64,000 bases of DNA. Source: Paguma larvata. Lineage: Eukaryota; Chordata; Mammalia; Carnivora; Viverridae. The notes under the pieces were generated by a model. That model did no database searches, had not been told where the DNA came from, and worked only from the letters and a program-made list of their open reading frames with translations. Where the stretch lies: positions 85,303,132 through 85,367,131 of the forward strand of contig CM057829.1 of assembly GCA_030068075.1 (NCBI GenBank), written 5' to 3'. This document shows, piece after piece, positions 52,901-58,520 of the stretch (positions are counted from its first letter, which is position 1; every line of letters begins with the position of its first letter). The translations under genes and the position numbers were made by a program.

Positions 52901-54054
52901 AAGATGTTTATCGAGCTAGATAATTAAATTAGAGAAGCCAAAAATGAATTCAGAAGGGAAGAACTGAAATTGGTGAGAGCTTATGAAAATATGATAATGT
53001 GTTCTTGTGATTTGATCTTTGTTTAGACAGATACTGTTCCAGCATCGACAAGCACTGGCTGAACAGCTAAAAGTCACGGAAGACCCTGCTCTTATTCTGC
53101 ACCTCACGTCAGTCCTTCTGTTTCAGTTCTCAACACACAGCATGCTCCACGCACCTGGAAGATGTGTCCCACAGATCATCGCTTTTCTCAACAATAAAAT
53201 TCCAGAGGTATTACATTTTCAGTGCGCTTGAAACTTTCAAAGCTTTTAGATTCTGAAGATTTTGAATGGATAGGTGTGAATCATCGTGAACAGTAAGACC
53301 CAAAACAAGTTACGGTGATTTCCCGTTCAAGAATGAGAACGGTGATAGGAGATTGATTTTAAAATCTCAGCCGGGCTCAAGAGTCTTTGGGGATTCTACA
53401 GGGTCTATAGTAAAAAAATAGTCCTAGTTTGGAAATTTAAGCTTTCCAAAGAGATATAATAATGTCCAGTCTCCCATTTCGGCTCATGCAAATTTAACCT
53501 GTCCTTCAAGGACCCAATTCTAAACGTCTTACCCTGCACAGATTCTTCTGAGAAACTTCTCAACTAAAAGTAATCTGGCTTCTTTCGACTTCCATATCAC
53601 TTGGACTTAACCTGTGGTGATAGAACCTAGCTAAATCTGTTTACATTAAAATGATCTGGATTCATGTTTAATCACCCCTAACCTGTAGACTTGCCAGCAG
53701 GGACCTTGCTGGATTCAACTTTCTACTTTACATGGTCAGTAATTTGTAAAGATGTGTGTTGGTTGAACAAATCATGCTTGTTCCACAGAAAATTAATTAA
53801 ATGTTTGTTAACTTTCCTTCTCCTTTCTCTTTTCACAGGATCAGCATACTCTTTTGGTAAAGTATCAAGGTTTGGTTGTAAAGCATTTAGTCAGTCAAAA
53901 TAAGAAGACTGGCCAGGGAGATGATTTGAGTGATGAATTAGACAAAGAACAAGAAGATATCACCAGTACTACTCGTAAAGAGCTTCAAGAACTTTCTTCA
54001 TCCATCAAAGACCTTGTTCTCAAATCCAGGAAGTCATCTATGACAGAAGAGTAA
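22230..54054 (+). CDS. UFL1: UFL1, E3 UFM1-protein ligase 1 (19 coding exons, genomic span; one-base frameshift in exon 10)
   Basis: UFL1 is the E3 of ufmylation. With membrane-anchored DDRGK1 and with CDK5RAP3 it moves UFM1 from the E2 UFC1 to lysines, above all on ribosomal protein RPL26 of ER-bound 60S subunits, and it acts in ribosome quality control, ER-phagy and stress responses. The family has no RING or HECT and no catalytic cysteine; it works as a scaffold of winged-helix-like and alpha-helical domains. Recognition rests on near-identity with the human protein across all exons, from [10 protein letters not shown] at the N-terminus to KSSMTEE at the end. A Lys/Arg-rich, acidic, disordered linker (about residues 409-466) lies in exons 11-12. 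Exon lengths sum to 2375 nt. All introns are GT-AG and all phases join, but exon 10 lacks one base, so the printed frame stops after about 344 residues. The intended protein is 791 aa, against 794 in human. The start ATG has a good context (G at -3 and +4). Confidence 0.97.
22307..23561 (+). other. UFL1: UFL1 intron 1
   Basis: 1255 bases. It starts inside the CpG island and contains a (GT)n microsatellite at about 23361-23398. I recognise no interspersed repeat or other gene in it. Confidence 0.85.
23361..23398 (+). repeat. (GT)n microsatellite in UFL1 intron 1
   Basis: About 19 uninterrupted GT units; likely length-polymorphic. Confidence 0.95.
23562..23707 (+). CDS. UFL1: UFL1 coding exon 2
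   Basis: The acceptor is TTCCCCAG|G and the donor GGAG|GTAAGT. The translation starts [13 protein letters not shown] and continues through the residues around [10 protein letters not shown]. This is the conserved N-terminal winged-helix region of the UFL1 family. The exon is 146 nt and begins in phase 2. Confidence 0.96.
23708..24769 (+). other. UFL1: UFL1 intron 2, no repeat recognised
   Basis: 1062 bases of AT-rich sequence between exon 2 and microexon 3. Nothing else was recognised in it. Confidence 0.8.
24770..24798 (+). CDS. UFL1: UFL1 coding exon 3 (29-nt microexon)
   Basis: A 29-nt exon lies between TTCTTTAAAG and the donor CAG|GTAAAT. It completes a Gly codon and adds RVNIVDLQQ, which matches the family exactly. 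Its length is not a multiple of three, so skipping it would break the frame. Confidence 0.94.
25385..25585 (+). mobile_element. CAN-SINE (cat type), sense, UFL1 intron 3
   Basis: A diverged copy with the tRNA-like head (GGGGCACTTGCGTGGTTCTG), the B-box-like GAGTTTGAGCCCC, a CT-rich middle and an A-rich tail. A likely imperfect target duplication TTAAAAAGATAGTTT / TTAAAAAGTAGTTC flanks it. Confidence 0.85.
25669..25766 (+). CDS. UFL1: UFL1 coding exon 4
   Basis: The acceptor TTTTTTTCAG has a clean polypyrimidine tract and the donor is GATGA|GTAAGT. It encodes [20 protein letters not shown] and on through LVLGQLID. Several conservative differences from human are seen (for example Val for Ala at the first codon). 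Confidence 0.95.
25919..26121 (+). mobile_element. CAN-SINE (cat type), sense, UFL1 intron 4
   Basis: The tRNA-like head, CT-rich stretch and A-rich tail are present. The 11-bp TSD AGTAAGTGCTT is at 25908-25918 and 26122-26132. The body is diverged, so it is one of the older copies. Confidence 0.9.
26482..26596 (+). CDS. UFL1: UFL1 coding exon 5
   Basis: The acceptor ends ACTATTAG and the donor is ACACAG|GTGCTT. It encodes [14 protein letters not shown] through DLPGNFLTQ. The codon split with exon 4 reads GAC (Asp) where human has Glu, a conservative change. Length 115 nt. Confidence 0.95.
26597..28446 (+). other. UFL1: UFL1 intron 5 (MIR remnant and long AT tract)
   Basis: A MIR-like SINE is at about 26830-27050: it has the typical 'CTTTGGAGTTAAACAGACTT' and 'AAAATGGGAATAATAGTCA' segments, then 'GTCTGGCACAATGGAGATAC' and 'TCAATAAATGATGG'. 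A very AT-rich tract follows (27120-27480). The rest (27481-28446) shows no feature I recognise. Confidence 0.75.
27120..27480. repeat. AT-rich low-complexity tract in UFL1 intron 5
   Basis: Nearly pure A/T sequence built from repeated and self-complementary units such as ATATAATATATAATTTA and TATAAATTATATATAA. Many short palindromes could form hairpins. Confidence 0.9.
28447..28577 (+). CDS. UFL1: UFL1 coding exon 6
   Basis: The acceptor is TAACCCTCAG and the donor ACCCG|GTAAGC. It encodes [20 protein letters not shown] and on to [13 protein letters not shown] begins only 28 bases after the exon end. Length 131 nt. Confidence 0.96.
28606..28805 (+). mobile_element. CAN-SINE (cat type), sense, 28 bases after exon 6
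   Basis: It begins GGGGGCACCTGGGTGCCTTA and ends in an A-rich AATAAT tail. The imperfect TSD is AAAGTGTGTGTATTT (28591-28605) and AAAGTATGTATATTT (from 28806). It lies immediately next to the exon 6 donor. Confidence 0.92.
29420..30545 (+). repeat. L2 LINE remnant, sense (split by a SINE)
   Basis: The order of segments follows L2: a 'GCAGCATTCAACTCC'-like piece, 'TTCCTAGGTGACTTTACC', then after the SINE 'ACCTGGGAGTCCTCCTTTAC', 'TTCTACCCAGTCTCCCTTC' and 'GGCAGCCACAGTGATTTC'. It is heavily diverged, with no intact frame. The start boundary is approximate. Confidence 0.65.
29916..30117 (-). mobile_element. CAN-SINE (cat type), antisense, UFL1 intron 6
   Basis: T-rich tail on the left, GA-rich middle, and the reverse-complement tRNA head on the right. 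The perfect TSD TACCTTTCTTTT is at 29904-29915 and 30118-30129. It splits the L2 remnant. Confidence 0.94.
30640..31920 (-). repeat. Probable old L1-derived sequence, antisense
   Basis: The composition and phrases (for example ATGTTTTACCAGTTTTCC and CATGAGTTCACACTGATAC) resemble antisense ancient L1 3' regions. A long poly(A)/poly(T) block lies at about 30972-31016. The family and ends are uncertain. Confidence 0.4.
31945..32307. mobile_element. Mariner-type MITE (non-autonomous DNA transposon)
   Basis: The left end CAGTCAATCCTTGAACAATG pairs with the right end CATTGTTCAAGAGTCAG as terminal inverted repeats, with TA dinucleotides on both sides. The interior has no coding frame. This matches a common mammalian family whose ends read 'TTGACCCTTGAACAA'; I do not assign a name. 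A small (TC/GA) and GTATGTAT patch lies at about 32213-32250. Confidence 0.75.
32574..32824 (+). mobile_element. CAN-SINE (cat type), sense, with long (TC)n
   Basis: Head GGGGCACCTGGGTAGCTCAG, then an expanded (TC)n of about 35 bases near 32704-32738, then the A-rich tail. The perfect TSD CTAAAAATATA is at 32563-32573 and 32825-32835. Confidence 0.95.
33910..34430 (+). repeat. Old L1 3'-end fragment, sense
   Basis: The succession matches ancient mammalian L1: 'TACCCAAAAGAAATGAAGA', 'AATAGCCCCAAACTGGAAA', 'GATGGGCGGATAAACAAAAT', 'GCTAAGTGAAAGAAACTAG' and 'TGTAAATTATACTTCACTAA'. It is decayed. Confidence 0.8.
34482..34680 (+). mobile_element. CAN-SINE (cat type), sense, UFL1 intron 6
   Basis: Head AGGGCACCTGGGTGGCTCAG, B-box GAGTTCGAGCCCC, and an A-rich tail. 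Flanks AGTGGTAAGT and TGTGGTAAGC suggest an imperfect TSD. Confidence 0.92.
35051..35276 (+). mobile_element. CAN-SINE (cat type), sense, 116 bases before exon 7
   Basis: A near-consensus head GGGGCGCCTGGGTGGCTCAG, CT-rich stretch and tail. The imperfect TSD AAATTAATTGGTTTTT (35035-35050) recurs as AAATTAATCGGTATTT from 35277. Confidence 0.94.
35392..35450 (+). CDS. UFL1: UFL1 coding exon 7
   Basis: A short 59-nt exon follows the 6.8-kb intron 6. The acceptor is TTTTCATAAAG and the donor TTACT|GTGAGT. It completes an Arg codon and encodes [19 protein letters not shown], which matches the family. Confidence 0.95.
35679..35714 (+). repeat. (GT)n microsatellite in UFL1 intron 7
   Basis: About 18 uninterrupted GT units after a run of eight A. 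Confidence 0.95.
35857..35995 (+). mobile_element. tRNA-derived SINE of a second, shorter type
   Basis: The head reads GGGGCCAGGCTACCTTAGTA with the B-box-like GATTTCAAGCCCC, followed directly by an AATGAATGAATAAATG-like tail and no CT-rich block. It is an older carnivore SINE subfamily, different from the cat-type copies. AAAAAATTTTTT-like flanks could be the TSD. Confidence 0.75.
36765..37025 (-). repeat. (GAT/GGT)n patch and antisense MIR
   Basis: A GATGATGATGGTG-type triplet repeat is followed by a classic antisense MIR: 'AACAACTCTGTGAGACAG', 'TGACTGAGAAAACTGAGGCA', 'CAGTGAGTAAGTGACAGGGT' and 'CACCCTCTTAACCATGGCAT'. Confidence 0.8.
37522..37668 (+). CDS. UFL1: UFL1 coding exon 8
   Basis: The acceptor is TTTGTTAAG and the donor CTAG|GTAACT. 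It encodes [20 protein letters not shown] and on through [14 protein letters not shown], one of the most conserved parts of the protein. Length 147 nt. Confidence 0.96.
   Translation: MCLRNSLIVDAYEALWLVGDRIRRCSFPTFTPERRVLGWTPFSGRMAI
37669..38997 (+). other. UFL1: UFL1 intron 8
   Basis: The only recognised feature is a (CA)n-(GT)n block at 38164-38198. The rest is unique AT-rich sequence. Confidence 0.8.
38164..38198. repeat. (CA)n followed by (GT)n, perfect palindrome junction
   Basis: About 13 CA units run straight into ACGTGTGTGTGTG, so the junction can fold back on itself. Confidence 0.92.
38998..39173 (+). CDS. UFL1: UFL1 coding exon 9
   Basis: The acceptor is TATATCTAG and the donor GCC|GTATGT. 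It encodes [20 protein letters not shown] through SGTWVDIA, matching the family. Length 176 nt; it ends on a codon boundary. Confidence 0.96.
39776..39994 (-). mobile_element. CAN-SINE (cat type), antisense, UFL1 intron 9
   Basis: T-rich tail, GA-rich block, and head reverse-complement ending CACCCAGGCGCCCC. The perfect TSD TCAACAGACTTT is at 39764-39775 and 39995-40006. Confidence 0.96.
40080..40500 (-). repeat. L2 remnant, antisense, next to exon 10
   Basis: Segments such as 'TCTGGACATGTGAAATTTGA', 'GAGACGCCTATTAGACATAT' and 'GTCAGCATAGAGATGGTTCT' are the reverse complement of the L2 ORF2 region as I remember it. The copy is decayed. Confidence 0.7.
40573..40751 (+). CDS. UFL1: UFL1 coding exon 10 (one base missing, frame broken)
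   Basis: The acceptor is CCCTCTAG and the donor AAAAG|GTATGC. The exon starts in frame with [16 protein letters not shown], but one base is absent at about 40618-40621, just where the Gln-Gln codons (CAG CAG) should begin. The printed frame therefore reads AGC AGG TGA and stops at 40627-40629. The next frame then carries the expected [10 protein letters not shown] through LMHQKAEK to the donor. The exon is 179 nt where 180 is needed, since it starts and ends on codon boundaries. Confidence 0.93.
40752..42480 (+). other. UFL1: UFL1 intron 10
   Basis: A MIR-like SINE is at about 41500-41690 ('CGAGTTCCAATCTCAGCGTG', 'GACTTTGGACAAATAGACG', 'AAATGCCTGGTACATATTAG'), and there is a poly(A) run of 18 at 42166-42183. 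The rest is unique. Confidence 0.7.
42481..42601 (+). CDS. UFL1: UFL1 coding exon 11
   Basis: The acceptor is TTATTTCAG and the donor ACAG|GTAATA. It encodes [17 protein letters not shown] and then the strongly charged [14 protein letters not shown], the start of the Lys/Arg-rich disordered linker that could act as a nuclear localisation signal. Confidence 0.95.
42602..44782 (+). other. UFL1: UFL1 intron 11
   Basis: It holds a sense L2 3' end at about 42860-43225 ('TCCACTTCAAATGTCAGTTC', 'AGGGAGGCCTCCCTCACCAC', 'AAATGCCTGTTGAATGAATT'). The remaining 1.5 kb shows no repeat I recognise. Confidence 0.7.
42860..43225 (+). repeat. L2 LINE 3' end, sense
   Basis: It ends with the typical GTTGAATGAAT and contains the 'CCTCAGGGAGGCCTCCCT' block of L2. 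Noncoding. Confidence 0.75.
44783..44899 (+). CDS. UFL1: UFL1 coding exon 12 (disordered charged linker)
   Basis: The acceptor is CTTCCACCAG and the donor ACTG|GTGTGT. It encodes a Gly-rich run, then [16 protein letters not shown] and an acidic [11 protein letters not shown] stretch. This linker is low-complexity and is two residues shorter than the human sequence as I recall it (a Gln-Ser pair is absent). Confidence 0.92.
44980..45780 (+). mobile_element. Tigger-like (pogo/mariner) DNA transposon remnant
   Basis: It starts with a 'AAGTCCTCGCTTTGCACAG' end typical of this superfamily. A frame near 45340-45470 reads [18 protein letters not shown] and on to DCENVGIV, which resembles the DNA-binding helix-turn-helix start of CENP-B/Tigger transposases. 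The frame is short and broken, so it is not a working gene. The exact family is unassigned. Confidence 0.5.
46517..46747 (+). mobile_element. CAN-SINE (cat type), sense, UFL1 intron 12
   Basis: Head GGGGCGCCTGGGTGGCTCAG, CT-rich block and A-rich tail. The perfect TSD TATCTTCATAGA is at 46505-46516 and 46748-46759. A young copy. Confidence 0.97.
47781..48002 (-). mobile_element. CAN-SINE (cat type), antisense, UFL1 intron 12
   Basis: Reverse-complement head ending CACCCAGGCGCCC. The TSD core AGAAGTTATCTT is at 47769-47780 and 48005-48016. Confidence 0.95.
48344..48461 (+). CDS. UFL1: UFL1 coding exon 13
   Basis: The acceptor is TTTCTACTATAG and the donor ATAAA|GTAAGT. It encodes [20 protein letters not shown] through AEYLIK, the start of the C-terminal helical part. 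Confidence 0.95.
49197..49419 (+). mobile_element. CAN-SINE (cat type), sense, UFL1 intron 13
   Basis: Head GGGGGCGCCTGAGTGGCTCA. The perfect 15-bp TSD AAAATAATCTATTCT is at 49182-49196 and 49420-49434. Confidence 0.97.
49738..49978 (+). mobile_element. CAN-SINE (cat type), sense, with (TC)n expansion
   Basis: Head TGGTGTCTGGGTGGCTCAGT, a duplicated GGAGCC unit, a (TC)n run of about 45 bases at about 49873-49918, then the A-rich tail. The TSD is unclear. Confidence 0.93.
50087..50253 (+). CDS. UFL1: UFL1 coding exon 14
   Basis: The acceptor is TTGTGCACAG and the donor ACAG|GTATAC. It encodes [20 protein letters not shown] through [16 protein letters not shown]. It is separated from exon 15 by an intron of only 80 bases. 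Confidence 0.95.
50334..50464 (+). CDS. UFL1: UFL1 coding exon 15
   Basis: The acceptor is TTTATTTTCCAG and the donor GAA|GTAGGA. It encodes [20 protein letters not shown] through [14 protein letters not shown], matching the family. Length 131 nt. Confidence 0.95.
50465..52032 (+). other. UFL1: UFL1 intron 15
   Basis: 1568 bases without a clear repeat or gene. The middle (50870-51830) is less AT-rich than its surroundings and may be an old unrecognised repeat. No long frame looks coding. Confidence 0.6.
52033..52113 (+). CDS. UFL1: UFL1 coding exon 16
   Basis: The acceptor is CTTCTTCTAG and the donor AAAAG|GTAAGT. It encodes [20 protein letters not shown] and on to LNEK, exactly 27 codons. 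Confidence 0.95.
52402..52487 (+). CDS. UFL1: UFL1 coding exon 17
   Basis: The acceptor is CCTTTTCAG and the donor GAAAG|GTAACA. It encodes [20 protein letters not shown] then KRGDKKRE, matching the family. Confidence 0.95.
52488..53026 (+). other. UFL1: UFL1 intron 17, no feature recognised
   Basis: 539 bases of unique sequence between exons 17 and 18; no repeat was identified. Confidence 0.7.
53027..53207 (+). CDS. UFL1: UFL1 coding exon 18
   Basis: The acceptor is TTTGTTTAG and the donor GAG|GTATTA. It encodes [20 protein letters not shown] through [17 protein letters not shown]. Confidence 0.95.
53208..53838 (+). other. UFL1: UFL1 intron 18
   Basis: 631 bases. A faint L2/MIR-like patch ('CCTGTCCTTCAAGGACCC') is at about 53460-53560. 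Nothing else was recognised. Confidence 0.55.
53839..54054 (+). CDS. UFL1: UFL1 coding exon 19 and stop
   Basis: The acceptor is CTTTTCACAG. It encodes [20 protein letters not shown] through the C-terminal [13 protein letters not shown], with TAA at 54052-54054. Compared with human as recalled, one residue is missing in the acidic stretch after GQGD, in a poorly conserved patch. Confidence 0.96.
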   Translation, partial: DQHTLLVKYQGLVVKHLVSQNKKTGQGDDLSDELDKEQEDITSTTRKELQELSSSIKDLVLKSRKSSMTEE

Positions 54055-55860
54055 TGATCTTAATTACTTTTGTCATACAGTAAACATTTTTCCCCAAAGC
54101 TTAATAAGGTGAGTGGTTACCGAAAAGTAGTCACTTCACAATCCTCGGTTCCTCCCAGCAACACCCCCCCCCACATACCCCCTCACAATTCAGTCTAAAC
54201 AGTTGTGTTATATTCAATGTAAACCTTATAAAAATGTGAATTTTTGTAAATTGGGTTCAACCATGGAAGATTTCTTTTTCACATTATAATTCTAAAAATT
54301 ACCATTTCAGTTTTATTTTCAGATGCAGAATGAAGAATAAATTTTCTGATATCTTTCATCTCTAGAAAAAGACTCATTCGTTGTGTTGTTAGATTTCAAG
54401 AGACATTATTATGTTTATACACATATTAGGTGGAAACTTAAAATGTGGCCATGTTTTTTTAAAAGGAAAAAAACTCTTTGGTGTCAACAATAAAAATCGT
54501 TTATTTTAAAATTAATAGACAATGCTTCAAGCCTAAAATACAAAAATATGCAAAAGAATTTTTTATTACTAAGTCCCTGCTTTTATTTGTGGCAGCTAGA
54601 GGGCCTCCCATTGTCCCCACAGGATGACCTTTGATGGGCTGACGGTTTCAGGGATGCCTTTACAGGTGCAGGAAAACACCAGAGGGGCCCATATATTGCT
54701 GTGGTTTATTCTACTCTAAAACAAGATGCTAACAAGAGTGAGAGAAAAAATAAAAATTACTTCTTAATAGATATAAATCACATTAGAATAGCTAAAAATG
54801 TAATACAAGTATTTTTCTTTAACCCGACTTGCATTTCTAAATGTTGTTTTTCATATCAGTAGTCACTCTGGCACCTAATTCTTCATTGTTGGAGGATCTA
54901 TAAGTGCACTGAAGTCATTGAAACTTCATTTTTTTCAAGAATGGAAATCCTTATAAGAAAATAGGGATTCTTGTTTTCTAAAGACTATTATTAGTAGTTG
55001 AAAGTAACTAAATAGTTCCTTGGTGTAATAATTTCAAGCAAATGAGTCTTAAGCAACAATTTGTTATTATCAAAAAGAAACTTATTTTGAATGTAATAGT
55101 AAGGTAAATCTCAAATATTAAAAATACTATTTTATATAATTCCTTATATGGCATTTAAAACTTTGTGTTTCAAAATGTTTGAATAATATCAGTCTACCTC
55201 CACTCTAATTTAGACAAAGTGTTAATCCTGAGTGAAAGCAATTGATACAATTGCTAACTAAGAATTATTATTAAAGTTGATAAGACTGTAACCTAAATTT
55301 AAAAATGTTTTTCCACTGGTAATTTTCTATGTATTTTCGTATGGGCAAAGGAAGAAAAATGACAAATCCTCTGCGACCACAAACTCCAATTAGTTTTGTT
55401 TATTCAGCTTTCAAAATATTAAACACCAAACTTAAGCTTTTATTCCGTCTTTAAGAATTATTCATTTATGTTTCAGCAGATACCAAAGTCATCCACATTT
55501 GCGTCAAACTAGGTCATAGACAATGAAGCAAATAAAATCATTCTGGCCTTCTTAATTTATAAGAATAAAGATAGGAGAGACAGCCAAGCAAAGAAAACGA
55601 TTCTGTCTTGATCACATTAATCTTTTTTCATTTATCGAAATGGTTCCTATTTTTCACAGTAAATAAGAACAGTTTTTATTGTTTTTGAAAATAATATGGT
55701 ATAGCTGATTTTGTATGTAAAAATCTAATTTCACTGATAAAATAAAAATTCTTAAATGGCTATCTACTGTGACCTTGATGGACAGATTTAAGAATGTTAT
55801 TAAAAATAAAGTTGCCTATTTCTAATTAAATTTTGTGGTACTTTGGGGCTTCTATTATTT
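54055..55860 (+). other. UFL1: UFL1 3' UTR and candidate poly(A) sites
   Basis: This AT-rich, repeat-poor stretch holds several AATAAA hexamers: 54336-54341 (GU-rich TTCGTTGTGTTGTT follows about 40 bases on), 54489-54494, 54749-54754, 55741-55746 and 55805-55810 (GU-rich TTTTGTGGTACTTTGGGG follows about 20 bases on). The first and last look best by downstream context. Which are used cannot be told from sequence, so the end of the UTR is uncertain. Confidence 0.6.
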
Positions 55861-56385
55861 TAATTACTACTAGGATTAATTGATGCATATGTTATATGTA
55901 ACATATTTACATTTTAAAATTCTTTTCCTGAATATATTTTAAAGATTTTATTATATTTTCTCACACAAAAATAGTTCAGTAGTCTTCAATGTCTCATTCC
56001 TTGAAAGTGTGCCATTTGTGAACCATTTTCCCCAAGTAAATCATTTTCAGTTAGCTACATGGCAGCAAACGCGCAGCTGAGCTCTTACCTGCCACTTCCT
56101 ACTATTGCAGATACACTAGAGATATCTGAATCATGTGTTGGTGTGTTCCATTCTCTAGACCATGTGTTTCTGAAGAGTCAAGGGAAACCCACTTCTGGCC
56201 ATCAGAACGACTCAGTGAACAATGGTCTATCTTATCAAAATCAGTGAATTTTCAGAAAAGATACTAATATGGAATCAGAATAATGTATAAGTCGCTTAAT
56301 CTGAATCTAGAACCATCTTGAACTTTTTAGAGAATGTATTTTAGACCATGAAGCACCAAAGATGAGGTCAGAGAGCAATAGTGAT
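55861..56385. other. Intergenic, nothing recognised
   Basis: Sequence between the UFL1 3' end region and the solo LTR. A 62-codon open stretch at 56059-56247 has no recognisable product. Confidence 0.55.
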
Positions 56386-57054
56386 TGTGAAGAGGGAGCA
56401 TGGGGCAAGCTGAGGGCAAAATACAAATTGGCACCGCCCCTCCAGTAGATATTCCTGGACACTACTCTGTGATAGTCCTTGGACACTTCTGGCTACCTAA
56501 GAAAAGAGTTTAAGTGCTTGCCATGGTGATGTGGGAACCTAAGGCAAATTCCCTTACTGCCTACAGCCCACTGACGAGTCCTTGAAACAGGCAGAGTGAC
56601 CTCCCTCTAGAGCTCAGCTGCCTCTTTTGCTGGGAGCAAAAGAGAACCTTAGTTTAACATTATCCCAACCTTGAGGATCCTATAAGACTACTTCCTTTAT
56701 CTCAACTGCTCCAAGATATATGCTGGCAATCATACTCCAAGTTTATGGCTCCTCAATATACATCCAAAGGGTCTTATGACTGATGTTTTATTAAATGATA
56801 ATAAATGGTGTTTCCCTAGCAACAGCTAGCCCCTCGAGGTCCTAGAAACCTTGCTTCCAAAATTCCTTAGAGACTTACTCTATCACTGACCCCCTCCCAA
56901 CCTGGGGGTATATAATCAGTTACCTATCACGACCCCATGCAGCTCTTCCTGCCCATGGGTCCTGCCCCGTGCTTTAATAAATCACCTCTTTGCACCAAAG
57001 ATGCCTTCAAGAATTCTTTATTGGCTGTCAGCTCTGGACCACCCTACCATCACA
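56386..57054 (+). repeat. Solo LTR of a carnivore endogenous retrovirus (ERV1-like)
   Basis: It carries the order of an LTR: a TATATAAT box (56909-56916), the 'GCTCTTCCTGCCCATGGGTC' segment, the poly(A) signal AATAAA at 56976-56981 and the R/U5-like 'TTGCACCAAAGATGCCTTCA'. It starts TGTGAAG and ends CATCACA. No gag, pol or env sequence is next to it, so it is a solo LTR. No TSD was found, so the edges are approximate. Confidence 0.7.
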
Positions 57055-57752
57055 CCAAAACTTCATGAGTACAGCCTATAGATTGAGAATGAACAGTTCA
57101 TTCCTTCCTCAGAAATGCTACTCAGCCCAGGGCCAAATTGGACTTTTTTTTCTATCAAGAATTAACATGTTAGTTGGGTAGAGTTTGGAGACAATGGAAG
57201 GTTTGCTTTCTTTGACTATTATCAATGAAGCCTTTACCCCAGTGTATATGGGAGATGAAGGAAAAAAACATACATAAACTCTGGGATGCACATTTTCCAC
57301 AGAAATCTAGGACCACATTAAAGTGGCCATTAAAATGGTCTACAGATTCATGCAAGTCGCTCTACCTTGAAGACCACTCTGAACAAAAAGTTAAATAGAA
57401 CCCAGTAAAAATTTATTCCAAGCCATCTAAAAAAGAAATGTTGACTTTCAGACTTTCGGAAACATCACCAAAAAAAGAAGGAATAACTACTTTGAATATG
57501 TATTAAATTTTTATAGTTCTTAGTGTTTTATTATTTATTTTACCAGGTTTGCCTCTGTTTGCACCTCTATTTCTCTTCAGTGATTAGTAATACGGCTAAT
57601 CCACATCATAGATGTGTGTTTAAAGAGCAGGAAGAAAGGGATTATGTTGTGGTGTGATGGAAGAAGGGGGAACCATGGTGAATTTCAATGCTCGGCTCAA
57701 CAATCTGGATCCTGTATGACTACAAAGAACTAGGACTACAAACGTAAATCTT
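57055..57752. other. Intergenic, nothing recognised
   Basis: Unique sequence between the solo LTR and the inverted L1. No gene or repeat is called. Confidence 0.5.
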
Positions 57753-57770
57753 AAAAATACACTTTGACTT

Positions 57771-58083
57771 ACTGTAATATACTCTAGTTCCGTCCACATT
57801 GCAAATGGCAACATTTCCTTCTTTTCGATCACTGAGTATTCAGAGAAAGACAAATAGATGAGTTCACTCTTACATAGAATTTAAGAAAGACAACAGATAC
57901 AGAGAACAAACTGAGGGTTGCTAGAAGGGGGTGGGAGGGATGGGCTAAATGGGCGATGCGCATTAAGAAGGGCACTCGTTGGCCACGGGGTTCTACTCCT
58001 GAAACCAATACTACACTGCATGTTAACCAGCTCGAATTTAAATTATTTTTTTAAAAGATGTTGAATAAATAAAAGTATGAAAA
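57771..58083 (+). mobile_element. L1 3' end with inverted 5' part (twin priming)
   Basis: Bases 57771-57840 are antisense L1 ('CTCTAGTTCCGTCCACATTG', 'CAAATGGCAACATTTCC'). At 57841 it switches to sense L1 ('CAGAGAAAGACAAATAGATG') and runs through the 3' UTR ('CTGAGGGTTGCTAGAAGG', 'GGTTCTACTCCTGAAACC') to an A-rich tail. The TSD AAAAATACACTTTGACTT (57753-57770) recurs as AAAAATACACCTTGATTT (58084-58101). Confidence 0.9.
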
Positions 58084-58139
58084 AAAAATACACCTTGATT
58101 TCAAGGAGATGGCAGGAATGCTATGGGGGAAGAGATGAA

Positions 58140-58520
58140 AGTCCAACTGTCTTGCACAGCAGGGAGGGGAACCGAGGCTGGAGATGACCACCTGAACTGA
58201 GTCCTGAAAGAAAAGTAGGACGAGTCTTGTGAAATGGCATTTCTGGGAGAAAGGAGGAGATCTGGAAGGACTAAGACACGAACTAACACGAAATGAGACA
58301 CTTGGGAAACCCGAAGTACGAGACATGTGAAAAATGGTCCGGGGAAGCATTGTCAGCTGAAGCTGGAGAGACCAGAGGGAGATCGTGAACTACCTTATAT
58401 GTACACTCAGCGAAAAAGTTTAGCCATTATCCTGAAAACAGGGCAGGGTTTACAAGGTTAACCAGGAAAATAAGGTAATTAGACTTGTCTTTTAGAAAGA
58501 TCACCCATTCTGAAAGGCAG
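58140..58520 (-). repeat. L2 remnant, antisense (part 1)
   Basis: 'ACCTGAACTGAGTCCTGAAA', 'GGCATTTCTGGGAGAAAG', 'GCTGAAGCTGGAGAGACC' and 'TCTTTTAGAAAGATCACC' follow the L2 reverse strand in order. Part 2 resumes at about 59765. Confidence 0.6.
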
